A stretch of 64,000 nt of DNA from Flaccisagitta enflata (GCA_965153355.1 OZ231128.1:7068001-7132000); one strand, 5' to 3'; positions 21,029 through 33,834 are shown, numbered from the stretch's first letter. Numbers and translations are program-made. Notes: generated by a model from the letters alone, not told the origin.

Positions 21029-21620
21029 ACACCTCTCACAAAATTAGGCAAACTGGCAAAAAGATTAAAATCTATAGTAATAATGCATTCAGTGGGCTGA
21101 AATTCGACACAGAAGAAGCTAAAATATAGCAGTTTCACAAACTTGGGCCTAATTGTGTACCCGGGAAAGTACGTGGCTCCCGGAAAGTGTCATGCCAAAA
21201 ATGTAGAGAATGATTATGAATGATTTTGACTTGGAAATTTTTGACAATGGAACAACCTGAACCTCCTTGAATTTTATCATAAAAAATGCAAGAAAACATC
21301 ATTCTTTAGGTTCTTGTATCACAAACAGACAAAAGTGAGTCATCATTACCAAGATACAGTCATTGACAACTGGAAAAGTAACGCAAACCTTTTGTTAAAG
21401 GGAATGGTTTTAGCAACAAACTTGAAGCCAAACAAAACCTTTAATTTGCATGATATCATTTGATACAGCACTTGGTTGACAAGATTTGGACTTTTTTTGT
21501 AGAACCTGTATGGAAATAACTTGTTTTAATATTATCATCAACCTGGTCCCCTACTTTGGACTTTTAAACGCAATTATAGACTTGTCCTGATCTCAGTTTG
21601 CCTAATTTTGTGAAAGGTGT
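21029..21620. mobile_element. Foldback MITE with TA duplication
   Basis: Left end ACACCTCTCACAAAATTAGG is inverted at the right end CCTAATTTTGTGAAAGGTGT. TA flanks both (21027-28, 21621-22). Confidence 0.8.
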
Positions 21621-21946
21621 TATATTGAGAATTTTTTTGAGGAATTTTTTTTGAGGAAAATCAAATTTGCAACAATTTTCCCACAATATGCTCTGTAAGA
21701 GTATTGATGGTTTAGCAGTTGCTAGAGAGTATCACAGCTGTCACACTAGTTATGCTCCCTAGCAACGGCTAAACTAACAATATTCCTACAGAACATATCA
21801 TGGGAAAGTTGTAGGAATTTGATGTTAAGCAATGTTATCTCATAAAATTTCTCAAAATATTGATGATATTGATATTTTGCTAAGAATACAAGAAAATGTG
21901 TTTCCATGACAACCGACACTCGTGGGCAATAAAGCACCCTTTTATT

Positions 21947-22068
21947 AGGTGCAACAAAGCACCTCCATAACTGGCTGTGTCTGTCAGTTGGTCAGTCAGT
22001 TGGTTGGTCTGTCGGACATTCATTCGACGATCCACATGTCGCACCTTATTGGCCTACTTTGCCTTTTT
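21947..22068 (+). mobile_element. Family C GTCY element nested in the outer palindrome end
   Basis: GGTGCAACAAAGCACCTCCA, a (GTCRGTTG)n array, then ATCCACATGTCGCACCTTAT and GGCC. It splits the right arm of the 15841-22158 structure, so it inserted later. Confidence 0.75.
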
Positions 22069-22217
22069 AGTTGATAATCTAAATGTCAATACTTTATGTT
22101 TACTTGTTTTCCTAATATGAATTCCCCCCCTATTTCCCAGTCTAGACGACATCTACTGTAGGTGAGAGTGAACTAAGCTTAAACCATTCAATATTTCCCC
22201 CGATTCTCTAACAACAG

Positions 22218-25200
22218 GTTGGAAGATTTGGATTTCATTGCTGTTGATCACCATACTGTTGTTTGTGGTGGCGCTGAACATCCAAATCCTTATGTCTCAT
22301 CCCAGCAACACAAATGAGGCTGAGTCAACTTCTTCAGCACGACATGAAAACGTCTTGAAACATGTACTGCATCATATCAATATCAGTCAAAAGGCGGAAT
22401 CACCGATATATGAGGACATTTTAGCGGGCACGGCTATTCTTCTAGAACGTCTGTTGCAAGGCCTCAATGACAGTTTGAGTGAATCAGTGGATGTTGCGGT
22501 GAATGATCTGAAGCGGAATGATGAAGCCATGACCACAAAACTCGTTGAGTCTGTTAAAGAATTACAATTGAATCAGTCTGAGACTATAAGTATAGACAGA
22601 CAGTTTAACAATGCGAGAATTGAGATGATGATCCAAACCATGAGGCAGATTCAGCAAGATACAGCCAGGGACAGACAGCTCAGTGATGAGAAAAAAGATA
22701 AGATGATTGAGGCCATAGTCATTATTCAACAAAATCAGTCCATGGCCATCTCACAGATGCAAGAGGATGCTAAGGGGAACAGCCAACTTGATAATGGAAG
22801 AAATGAAAAGCTCATCCAAACTATGAAGCAGATTCAGCAAGACACAGCTAGAGATAGACAGCTCAGTGAAGCAAAAAAAGAAAAGATGATTGAGGCCATA
22901 ATCAGCATTCAACAGAATCAATCTGAAGCTGAGAGCAAAATGCAGGAGCAGAATGTAGTGATCATTAAAGTCATCACACAAATGCTGGAGGATGCTAAAG
23001 GCAAAAGTCAACACGATGATGCTAGAAATGAAAAACTTATTCAAACTATGAGACAAATTCTTCAAGAGACAGTCAGGGACAGACAACTCAGCGATGCAAG
23101 AATAGAAAAAAACATCGAGACCTTGGTCAATATTCAACAAAATCAGTCCATGGCCATTTTACAACTGCAAGAGGAAGCCAAGGGGAACAGCCAACTTGAA
23201 GATGGACGAAATGAAAAGCTCATCCAAACCATGAAGCAGATTCAGCAAGACACAGTCAGGGACAGACAGCTTGGTGATTTGAGAAAAGAAAAGATGATTG
23301 AGGCCATGGTCAATATTCTTCAGAACCGGTATGAAGCTTTGACCAAAATGCAAGAGAAGACTATCAAGGCCATGATTGATACACAAAACAACCACTCTGA
23401 GGCCTTAACTCAAATGTTCCTGGGGAGAAATGGGGTGATTGAGGCCCTAGCTGATCTACAGCAGAAGCAATCTGAGACCATAGTATTATTACAGAAGGAG
23501 AATAAGGTGATAATTAATGCTATGGTTGATGCACAACAAAATCAGTCTGAAGCCATAGCAAATATGCAAACAAATATCTTAAAAGAAAATCAACTCTTTG
23601 CTGCAAGAAGTGAAGCATCCCAACAGGAGTTTCACAGGGAAAGGCAGCTTATTGATGACAGAAATAAAAAGGTGAGTGATACATTGATTGATATTATAAC
23701 AAATCAGTCTCAATCTATATCTGTGATAGAAAAGGATGCGCTGAAAGAAAGGAAACTCATGCATGAAAAAAATGAGATTTTGATCAGTGCCTTGTTTAAC
23801 ATGCAACACAATCAGTCAATCATCATGTTAAAAACAATGGCACAAATCAAACGAGATTTATTTGAAGAGCAAGTGCCTATCATTACAGCCAAGAATTTAG
23901 AAATGATCGAGATCATGTCAAAAATGCAACAGAATCAATCCACTGACTATGTGGAAAGCTTAAAGCAATTACAAGATAGCATGCTGAAATCTCTGGCACA
24001 AATTCAAAACAATCACTCTGAGAATTTACTTTATGCCGTGGTACAGAGACAATGCAAAGCATTGCAAACTCATGACGTCACAGTTGATGCCAGGCTTGGA
24101 CAAATGATACAGATGCAAGTTAATTTGTCTGGAGAGTTGATAGAGGCCATTGAACAAAGGCAAACTTTTGACTTCCAAAATTTAGCCGAAGTTTTAACAA
24201 CACTACAACATAACCATTCTCAGGCTTTAAAATCAACAATCCTTTCATTACAAAATCAATCAATTACAGACACAAATCTAAATGCACTTTTACATACTAA
24301 CCCTTTGCTCAGTCTTCATTATGCATGTCCAAATCATCTGCCCAAAAAGTACACACATATAGGACCCAAAGGTCAAAGCGACAAATGTTACTTTATTGAT
24401 CAGACTCTAAGACCAATGTCCCGAGTAAGAGCCCGAGAGTTTTGTGCACAGCTTGATGGTAAACTTGTAACTATCAGAGATAGAAGTGAGGCAGATTTTT
24501 TACTAGGTCAAATATCGCCTACAAAAGCCACCTTCTGGATTGGTGCCAAACAAACGCAGCCAAAATCAGATGGCCAATGGTTCTGGGACAGTGAAGATGA
24601 GAATGAACGAAGGAAAGTTAATCCGATGGCTGCAAACTGGATACCAAATGAAGAATTTGAGTCCTCTTGCGCTCTCTTCAATGTTAGCCAGAAAAGATGG
24701 AAAACGATCAACTGCGATTCCAAACATTGGTTCATTTGTGAAAAGACGTCATCGCATTATCAAGGGGAATCATCTGATATTGCCAATATCCTGATGACCG
24801 AGTCTGTTTGTCCTGACCATCTACCATCATGCTACAGAAGTTCTGTATACCCAGCACCCTGGACCTCGGCCCAGGCAACCTGCGCTAGTCTTAATGGTAT
24901 TTTGGCTGAAATATTTGGTCCAAAGGAAAATGCCGGGTTGGTAGCCATGAGTAATATAGACCGATCTGAGAAATACTGGATTGGAGGTACATTCCTAAAT
25001 GGATCCTGGACTTGGGGAAACAGTTCCGCTTTGATCAGAGATCATTACTCAGACTGGGATTATGGCAGTACCATCGTCTCCCGTGAGAATGAATGCTTGC
25101 AATTTTCCCCCAGTGGCAGCGTTCATCACTGGCTATCAATGCCTTGTTACAAATGGAGAAAATTCATTTGCAAGATTCCCAAAACCAGTGAAAATTTTAG

Positions 25201-25903
25201 CTATCATGAGATTGAGAGGTTGAATCACATTTATACCCCCGGCTGTGTAAATGTGACCGAGATCCAAGATCAAATCTCTCAGACAAATAATTGCTTCCAT
25301 TTCATCATGTCTCAGAAAACAAGAGACCACGCAATGAGCTTCTGCAATAAGGCGTTCAATGGGACATAAGCTAATATCATTCAATTGTCTATAAATGCGT
25401 CGTTCTTTGCGCATGAAGCACGTACAATTGTTGCTTCAGGGAAATGGATGACACAAATATGGCAAAGGCCAAGTTACATGGTGTTACATGGAGGTTCTCA
25501 CCCATGGGAAGGGAGTGTAGCCATTCATGGAAGGCCTGTTTGCGATGATCTTTGGGACAACAATGACGCAAAAGTGGTTTGCAGAGAATTAGGGTATGAA
25601 GTTGGAGGAGCAACAGCCACATTAAGCTCAGCTTTTGGGAGAAGTTTAGGGGCGGATTTTGTCATGGATAACGTAGCTTGTACCGGAAATGAATTCAGAT
25701 TGAGTGATTGTCCCCACATCACAAATCATGATTGCAGTAACACAGAAATTGCAGGAGTCCGTTGCTCCTCAGTTGCTGGTCTGAGAAATGCGAATGCTGT
25801 GAGTTTCACAAGTTCTGGAATGAACGAGCATTACCGTCCAGATGAAAAACCATCGTGGTTTATTTGCCAGAGTCATGATGAAATTGCAGTGGCAACTGTC
25901 TAA
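22218..25903 (+). CDS. Type II membrane protein: coiled coil, C-type lectin domains and SRCR, interrupted by an in-frame stop
   Basis: After a CTAACAACAG acceptor (phase 1 needed from an unseen 5' exon) the frame starts with a membrane anchor (WISLLLITILLFVVALNIQI, 22229-22288). About 2 kb encodes a coiled coil with repeating EKMIEAMVNIQQNQS-like units and about a dozen N-X-S sequons. C-type lectin domain 1 lies near 24325-24750 (YWIGAKQ-type core WIGAKQTQ, WFWDSEDE, NWIPNEEFESSCALF), domain 2 near 24809-25190 (YWIGGTFLNGSWTWG). A partial third runs from about 25240, and an SRCR domain from about 25490 to 25775. TAA at 25367-25369 interrupts domain 3, but the frame then stays open to 25903. 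Likely a surface recognition receptor; ligand unknown. Confidence 0.85.
25385..25903 (+). CDS. SRCR-domain tail downstream of the in-frame TAA
   Basis: Same frame as the upstream lectin exon. The SRCR core is GRPVCDDLWDNNDAKVVCRE, then MDNVACTGNEFRLSDCPH and HDCSNTEIAGVRC. It has six cysteines, lacking the C1-C4 pair, so it follows the group A pattern. A hydrophilic tail ends DEIAVATV-stop. If the TAA is real, this part is reached only by readthrough, by alternative splicing or not at all. Confidence 0.7.
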   Translation: MSINASFFAHEARTIVASGKWMTQIWQRPSYMVLHGGSHPWEGSVAIHGRPVCDDLWDNNDAKVVCRELGYEVGGATATLSSAFGRSLGADFVMDNVACTGNEFRLSDCPHITNHDCSNTEIAGVRCSSVAGLRNANAVSFTSSGMNEHYRPDEKPSWFICQSHDEIAVATV

Positions 25904-26788
25904 AATTGATTTCATAGGAAGAATTCAAGGATATTGTCAGTTTAGATGGACATTAAATCATGCTAGAGCCTTCAGAAGGAGAGACTCATATTTCGCTTGA
26001 AAACTATCCTTTTATGTACACAAAATACTCATTCGATTTTTCAGTGGCAGAATTGAAAAACGACTAATATAATTTCAGTTAAGAGTTCCAACTTGGAACA
26101 CATCATATCAAATCCTAGAGTGAATAGAAATAGTACATAGTTTTCCTGTGCTGCTCTTCAAAAAAGAATTGTTTTATGCATTGAACAATTAACAATTTCA
26201 TGCGGTTTTGAAAATAACAAACAGGTTTTTTTTTGTTTTCGCTTAATATTGTAATTATTGGTGATTTAGTATTTCTTTGATTAAAATCATTTCTTGATGT
26301 TTCAAAACTATGTTCGGATTCTGCTGCCCCGTCATCAGTATAGACTTGCAGGGTTTAATGAAGTCGCTCCAAACGAAAATTTGATCGAATAGAAAGTGAA
26401 GACTGATATGTTAGGGAAGGTCATATTGCGAACCTTGATGTATCTTCATGTAAGTTGGCAAAAACATTCGAGATGCTATTCGGAAAAGATTGAGACCTTG
26501 CGCGACCTTCAACTCCTTGTATCTTCATCGTTCACAAAATGAAAAAAAAAATCTTGAAAAAAAATTGAACCGAGTTTCCTCTCCGATTTAACCAGTTCGG
26601 TATGACAATTTTCCTCCCTAAAATCCCCAACAGCAAGTTTCTATACCCATTTTATGTAACGCGAACTTAAGCAATCATCTGTCATTCAGTCTACGTGCGG
26701 CAGTGTACAGAGAGGCTATGCAGAGTGACAAGCAAAGCGAAGCAGTCAATTTTTTCACAATGGCGATTAGATCAGAATGCGGATTGAC
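25904..26788. other. 3' flank of the lectin/SRCR gene
   Basis: AT-rich sequence with no open frame of note, presumably 3' UTR then intergenic. No repeat family recognised until 26,789. Confidence 0.4.
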
Positions 26789-26965
26789 TTTTTAGTTGCG
26801 GACACGCAACTCTATAAGAGGCTTTGTCCGTCCGTCAGTCCGTCCGTCGGTCTGTCCGTCGGTCCGTCCATCGGTCCGTAATGATTGAGTCAAAAAGTGG
26901 GAAAACGCGCATTTCCGCCCCTGCTCACCTGTCCGCAACTGATGGCCGTGTATCCGGCCTTCTTT
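26789..26965 (+). mobile_element. Family A GTCY element
   Basis: TTGCGGACACGCAACTCTAT, a GTCCGTCGGTC array, an internal GTCCGCAACTGATGG, and a GGCCGTGTATCCGGCC hairpin followed by TTCTTT. Confidence 0.75.
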
Positions 26966-27079
26966 CATCTATAAATGTTATTCTCCATGTGTGCTAATTT
27001 TTTTCCCCTTTCCTTCCCTCGTATTTCCCGCTTTTTCCCATTTTTTTTCTTTTCGTTTCTTTCTTTTATTTCCCGTATC

Positions 27080-27085
27080 TTCGTT

Positions 27086-27121
<36 letters not shown>

Positions 27122-27137
27122 TCCTTCTTTCTTTTTT

Positions 27138-27211
<74 letters not shown>

Positions 27212-27542
27212 TTTCTTTCTTTCTTTCTTTCCGTCTTTCTTTGTCCGTCTTTCTGTCTTTCTTTTTGTCTTTCTCTCTGTCTTTCTTTCCATCTTTCTTT
27301 CTGTCTTTCTTTCCGTCTTTCTTTCCGTCTGTCTTTCTTTCATTCCGTCTGTCTTTCTTTCTTTCCATCTGTCTTTCTTTCTTTCCGTCTGTCTTTCTTT
27401 CTTTCCGTCTGTCTTTCTTTCTTTCCGTCTGTCTTTCTTTCTTTCCGTCTGTCTTTCTTTCTTTCCGTCTGTCTTTCTTTCTTTCCGTCTGTCTTCTTTC
27501 TTTCCGTCTGTCTTCTTCTTTCCGTCTGTCTTTTTCTTTCCG

Positions 27543-27620
<78 letters not shown>

Positions 27621-27640
27621 TTTCCAGTTTTTTATTCTTT
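27080..27640. repeat. (CTTT)n microsatellite with a 20-bp higher-order array
   Basis: The outer parts are plain CTTT. The centre (about 27,330-27,490) is a regular 20-bp unit, CCGTCTGTCTTTCTTTCTTT, repeated about eight times. Confidence 0.95.
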
Positions 27641-27908
27641 TTCTTCCAAGCAGACGGTCACTTAGTTTGTCGGTCGGTCACGATTTTTTTTGCAATTCAC
27701 GCATGAGCGGACCTCCGCTCTTTTTCAAAATGCCCCACTAGTCTTCTTCATCACTATCCACAAATGACTTGAGTTAATATTCGCGTGTATCTGTTATTCT
27801 GAATTATGGACGAATGGATAAAAGGAAGAATGGACGTATTAAATTTGAGGACGCTACTATACGATAAGACACAATGATTGTGTACGAATTTGTCCCCCTC
27901 ATTCTTTT

Positions 27909-28047
27909 TAGGAGCGACAAAGCACCTCTATAACTGGCTGTGTCTGTCCGTCGGTTGGTCGGTCGGTCGGTTGGTCGGTTGGTCTGTCGGTAACGCATTC
28001 GTTCGACGATCCACACGTCGCACCTTATTGGCCTACTTGGCCTTGTT
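27909..28047 (+). mobile_element. Family C GTCY element
   Basis: GGAGCGACAAAGCACCTCTA, a GTCGGTTG array, then GACGATCCACACGTCGCACC and GGCCTACTTGGCCTTGTT. Confidence 0.75.
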
Positions 28048-28087
28048 TTTTGCTCGTCTTACCTTCAAACAAAGTCGTTCTCAGAAA

Positions 28088-28273
28088 ATGCGTCGTGGAT
28101 TTGTGGCGCTCATTAGCGAACATTTAAAAACAAGGATAGCGGTGCTCTACGACCAGAAATTGACACTCGCTATCAAGAAGGAACACCGAGACTCGATGCA
28201 ATGGAATCTCTCCCTTTTCCCTAATTTGCATAATGCAGTCAGTCCTAAACTAAGGTTACGGAACTTTCGTTAA
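28088..28273 (+). CDS. Possible small exon, unrecognised
   Basis: A 61-codon frame starts MRRGFVALISEHLKTRIAVL and ends RLRNFR-stop. It is preceded by TCGTTCTCAG, which could be an acceptor. Composition is more gene-like than the surroundings. No domain recognised; could be chance. Confidence 0.25.
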   Translation: MRRGFVALISEHLKTRIAVLYDQKLTLAIKKEHRDSMQWNLSLFPNLHNAVSPKLRLRNFR

Positions 28274-28867
28274 GAACATTTGCTCATGAAACTTCCTAGC
28301 CTAAACGAATGTTTTTATTATAAGAGAAAAGTGGATATGCTTTAAGTAATGTAGTTGATCGTTATCAACTACTTGAAGATTTACTGACAAGCTTTGACTC
28401 TAATTGAACCCAACAGCGTCTATTGTGCTTTTTGTTAGCGAAAAGTGTTATGAACAATGAACATACAAGGATTTGAGCGCGGATTTTTTTGCCATTGCTC
28501 ATCATTTTTCAAGTCGGATGTCCTCCGTAACTTACATGGCCATCTGAGACAAAAACGCATATTGACCTACCCTACTGATATGTTATACAGTCAGCGGTAG
28601 GGCGATGTAGAGCCACAGAAAATGAGGCCGGATACACAGCCAATAAGTAGTTGTACAAGTCCTTACATGCTAATTCTCTTGATTGTATAAATTCATACGC
28701 ATAAAAAAAACATCTTACCATTTATATTTTTACAATTCCATGCTCACGGATTTACACAAATGGCAAGACTTGCAAGTCGACGTGTAATTGCACACAAGGG
28801 CTCGTGACATCTTAAAATCGTCTGCAAAGCTACCTGAAGCTGTTTTCCTAATAATTCTCCCATTTTT

Positions 28868-29412
28868 GGGCAGCAGCCCTGAAGGGGACAATGTCCTGTA
28901 GAACACAGGGGGACTTTTATTCGTTATTCCATCCCTCCGTCCGTCCGTCCATCCATCCGTCCGTTCCCCCCAGGCCCTCTCAGACCTGATATCTGCCCTC
29001 TTAGGCCTGAAATTTACCCTCTCAGGCCTGGATTCTGCCCTTTCAGGCTTGGAATCTGCCCTCTCAGGCCTGAAATCTGCCCTCGCAAACCTAAATTCTG
29101 TCCTCTCAGGCCTGGAATCTGTCCTCACAGGCCTGAAATCTGTCCTCTCAGGCCTGTAATCCGCCCTCGCAGATTCAAGGCCTGAGAGGGTAGATTTCAG
29201 GCCTGAAAGGGTAAATTTCAGGCCTGAGAGGGCAGATTTCAGGTCTGAGAGGTCCTGGGGGGAACGGAGGGAAAACGATCGAACGAACGAACGAAAGTCC
29301 CCTGTGTTTTACAGGACATCAACCCCTTCGGGGCCACTGCCCTGCTTCTTCACAATCATGCAAGCAGGGCAACGGGTATCGCCGACCACATATTGCCCTT
29401 GGGCGACCTGTT
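28868..29412 (+). mobile_element. Family D element, near complete
   Basis: GGGCAGCAGCCCTGAAGGGG and GTCCTGTAGAACACAGGGGG, a GTCC array, an AGGCC minisatellite in two opposing blocks, then the inverted end (TTTTACAGGACATCAACCCC). The 3' module is CAAGCAGGGCAACGGGTATC ... TTGCCCTTGGGCGACCTGTT. Confidence 0.8.
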
Positions 29413-29461
29413 AGTGCTGAAATACAACCTTTTGTTTGTTCTTGATGGCAAGGTAATCCCT

Positions 29462-29955
29462 TTTGGGCAGTGGCCCTGAAGGGGACAGAGTCCTGTAGAA
29501 CAGGAACAGGGAAATATATCCATCAGTTTGTATGTATATACATCCATCCTTATATTTATCCATCCACCCCCCTTCCAAGGGCTTTGTCCCCATTTGGGGC
29601 GCATTTTAACCCAAATTCTGCTTAATAGCTCAAATCCAAGCAGAATGATCTAAATCCAAGCAGAGTGGCTCAAATCCAAGCAGAATTGCCCAAATCCAAG
29701 CAAAAAGGTCCAAATCTGGCCAGAAAATCTAAATTCTGCTCTGACATGCATCATTTTGGCCACTTACACGTACATAGAATTATGGCTTCTGATATTCAGA
29801 TTCTGGCCTTTGGGACCAAATACTGGCCTCAGAGACCGTAATCATGGCTTAAGAGACCCAGATATTGGTCTCTGTGACGCAAATTTTGGTGTGCTCCCTC
29901 CTCTATTTATTCAACAAACCACTCAAGCAGGGCATTGGTACCGCTGATCACAAAC
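29462..29955 (+). mobile_element. Family D variant
   Basis: Starts GGGCAGTGGCCCTGAAGGGG. The interior minisatellite is CTCAAATCCAAGCAGAAT-like. It ends AAGCAGGGCATTGGTACCGC. Confidence 0.6.
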
Positions 29956-29959
29956 TGTC

Positions 29960-30463
29960 TTATGTCAGGCCTGAAATCTGCCCTCTCAGGCCTGAAATCT
30001 ACCCTCTCAGGCCTGAAATCTGCCTTATCAGGCCAGAAACCTGTCCTCTCAGACCTTAAATCTGCCCTCTCAGATTTCAGGCCTGAGAGGGCAGATTTCA
30101 GGCTTGAAAGGGCAGATTTTAGGCCTGAGAGCAAGCCCGGGCGATTTTGCATTTTCTTTAACAATACAATACACTATACAATTTTTCAAAGTATTGGGCC
30201 AATACAATACAATACCAATACAATACAATATCTTAAAAAATTGTACCCAATATATAACAATACTTTGATTCATTAAATAAAAAATCTTTGTCGAATCTTA
30301 AATAAATAGTTGAAGCTTTAACTCATTTTTTATATGCTTGATCAAAAAAGAATTTTTAAATATTTTTCTTAACTTTAATATATCAATATTTTTTTTCATA
30401 TATTCTTTATCTTTGTTTCATCAAGTAAGTTTCTTTGTCTGTATTTGTCCTTGTGTATGTTTG

Positions 30464-30555
<92 letters not shown>

Positions 30556-30612
30556 TCTCTCTCTCTCTCTCTCTCTTTTTTCTTTCTCCCTTTTTCCGCG
30601 TCTTTATCTCTA

Positions 30613-30647
<35 letters not shown>

Positions 30648-30679
30648 TTTTTCTCCCTTTTTCCGCGTCTTTATCTCTA

Positions 30680-30765
<86 letters not shown>

Positions 30766-31160
30766 CTCCTGAGTGCACTGACCCAGGATTAGATGTGAGG
30801 GAAACTCGATCTTTCCTCCTCCTCTTTATCTTAAGAATTCCACTATTTTCCAAAAAAAAAAATTATTGTTTTGTATTGTATTGGGAAAATAACAATACCC
30901 ATAGTAAGTATTGGGTAAACCCAATACTTACAAGTATTGTAAATACAATACAATACCCAATACGAATCGCCCGGCCTTGCCTGAGAGGGCCTGGAGGGGG
31001 GACTGACAGATGGACAGATGGACGAACATAAGTCCTGTGTTCCACAAAACTTCATCCCCTTCGGAGCCGCTGCCCTGCTTCCTCTCATTCTGATTTACAA
31101 TCATGCAAAGCAGGGCAACAGGTATCGCTGACCACATATTGCCCTTGGGCGACCTCTTTA
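29960..31160 (+). mobile_element. Family D element split by a later insertion
   Basis: The left part (to about 30,130) and right part (from about 30,976) carry AGGCCTGAGAGGGC units and the standard 3' end GCCCTTGGGCGACC. The insertion at 30131-30975 separates them. Confidence 0.65.
30131..30975. mobile_element. Inverted-end element with ATACAATACA arrays and microsatellite core
   Basis: The left end GCAAGCCCGGGCGATT and right end AATCGCCCGGCCTTGC are near-perfect inverted repeats. Both arms carry runs of CAATACAATAC in opposite orientation. The centre is a (GT)n(CT)n tract (about 30,430-30,765). Confidence 0.7.
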
Positions 31161-31370
31161 TTACTTTAAGTCATTTTCAGTCATTTCAGGTCATTTTTAG
31201 TCGTTCTAAGTCAGTCTAAGTCATTTTAGGTCATTCTAAGTTATATCAAGTCACTTTAGTCAAATGGGTCATTTAATTCATTTAAGTCAGTTGACATGAT
31301 TTTCTATCTTTTAAAGTCATTTTATGTCTTTTTGAGTCATCTTGAGTAATCCTAAGTTGTTTATGTCCCG
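31160..31370. repeat. AGTCATTTTA tandem repeat
   Basis: About 20 diverged 10-11-bp units (GTCATTTTAG). Inverted equivalents occur at 34,560-34,630, and similar runs appear at 46,875-46,930 and 60,470-60,560. Confidence 0.75.
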
Positions 31371-31634
31371 CACGCAACTTTAATGTGTTGGCTTGTTTTT
31401 TTTTTTTTTTTTTGGTTTTAGGTTGCGTGCTATGCAACTCCATGACCCACCATGTTGGTTGGTCTGTAAGGCCTTGCGGGTTTGGCCGTGAGAAGGCCGA
31501 GGCTCGGTTTTGAGGCCAAACCCGAAATTCGGTTTTACCTTCAGACCCGACTTTTTTTTCTATGATATTTTTGCTGCTATATTGTTCTTTCAATCTTTCA
31601 CTCATTATTTTGTATATTTTTCTTACGTTATTGA

Positions 31635-32023
<389 letters not shown>

Positions 32024-32445
32024 CGTAGCATTTATTTCCTTGTTTTTTTTTCTCATTGTGCTATTCAAACTTTTTTCCCCCTTTTTTGCTCACCTTTTTC
32101 TCAGATTTTCTCTTGTCTCAGTGATGTCGCAGTGTGTCTGTGTCTGTGTCTGTGTGTGTTTGTGTATGTCTTTTTATTCCTTTTTTTCTCAATTTTTTTC
32201 TCTCATTTTTTGTCTCTTTTTCTTCTTTCATTTTTTTTTCTCCGGCAAATAACCTGACATCTTTTTGTTACTGTATTTACTTAAAAACCCGATATAAACC
32301 CGTCATAAACCCGAGCAAAGGTTTTGAGGTATTCCGAACCCTAACCAAAACCGCGGAAAAAAACGCCATACGCAAGGCCTTATTGGTCTGTTAGTCAGTC
32401 CGTGTATATCCGGCCTTATTTTCATGTTATTCAATTCAAACCTAG

Positions 32446-32592
32446 TCAGACGGACGGACGGATAGATGGACAGATTCCCCGTGTTTTACAGGACTTTGTG
32501 CTTCTTGAGGCTGCTACCCTGCTACCCCGCAAATGACAAACTACTCAAGCAGGGCACAGGTTCTGCTAACCACTTACTGCCTTAGGGCTGCT
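32446..32592 (+). mobile_element. Family D 3' fragment
   Basis: A GACGGACGGACGG array, CCCGTGTTTTACAGGACTTT, then AAGCAGGGCACAGG and a TGCCTTAGGGC hairpin. Confidence 0.55.
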
Positions 32593-33029
32593 CAGACATA
32601 CAGATTTTTCCAAACTTCCGGGGAGCACAAATTTTCCCTGTAAAAATTCCGACACACCACAATTTGGCCTCTTCCCCCCCAAAAAAAAACCCAAAACTTC
32701 ATTCCCATCATTGGGAAAAAAATCGAAAACGTTTTTCGATTTTTTGAGTCCCAGGCTAGGAATTAATGTTTCCCTTTTTCGCTTGCGACAATTTGAGTAA
32801 GTTGTGTCAGAATTAGGCTCGCCTGAGGCTGGGGTTGAAATTGGTACAGGGTGAAAGAGGGCACTTTTTACACCTTCTGGAAAAAAGCAGGGCACTGTCG
32901 GACCAACACTTTAGGCGCTATGAATTTTTTAATCTTTTTTTATTTTTTCACATTTTTCGCATATTTCTGAAAGAGCGATATTTTTCATTGATCTCAATTT
33001 TGGGCCCTATGTAACAACAAAAATAAGTT

Positions 33030-33672
<643 letters not shown>

Positions 33673-33834
33673 ACATAATGAGGAGAGAGAAGAAACTGAA
33701 AAAAACAAAAACAATCATACAATTTTTTTCCGGTCGGCGAGAGCCGCCTTTACTGGTAATTTTTTTCTCTTTGTATTTTTCTACCTTCCTCTCATTCTTA
33801 CTTTCTTTTCTTCTTTCCTCTGTTTTTCCTACCT

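Larger units (their letters stand above)
15841..22158. mobile_element. Outer inverted-end element enclosing nested palindromes
   Basis: The left end CAGTAGATGTCGTCTAGACT at 15841 is matched by its reverse complement ending at 22158, followed by TA. Sequences just inside both ends also correspond (GCTTTATTGCTC / GGGCAATAAAGC; GTTGCTATGGTAACAC / GTGTTTCCATGACAAC). This is either one large element bloated by insertions or two separate related ends. Confidence 0.5.

Noticed and set aside
20938-21129. 63-codon plus-strand frame
   Set aside because: It runs into the terminal repeat of the MITE at 21029-21620, so its second half is transposon DNA.
22218-25903. Two separate genes, lectin and SRCR
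   Set aside because: Both parts share one frame, are separated by only one stop codon, and the lectin fold continues across that codon.
32566-32895. 109-codon minus-strand frame next to a family D fragment
   Set aside because: It has mixed composition, no recognisable domain and overlaps A and T runs. It may be chance; no splice or start context supports it.
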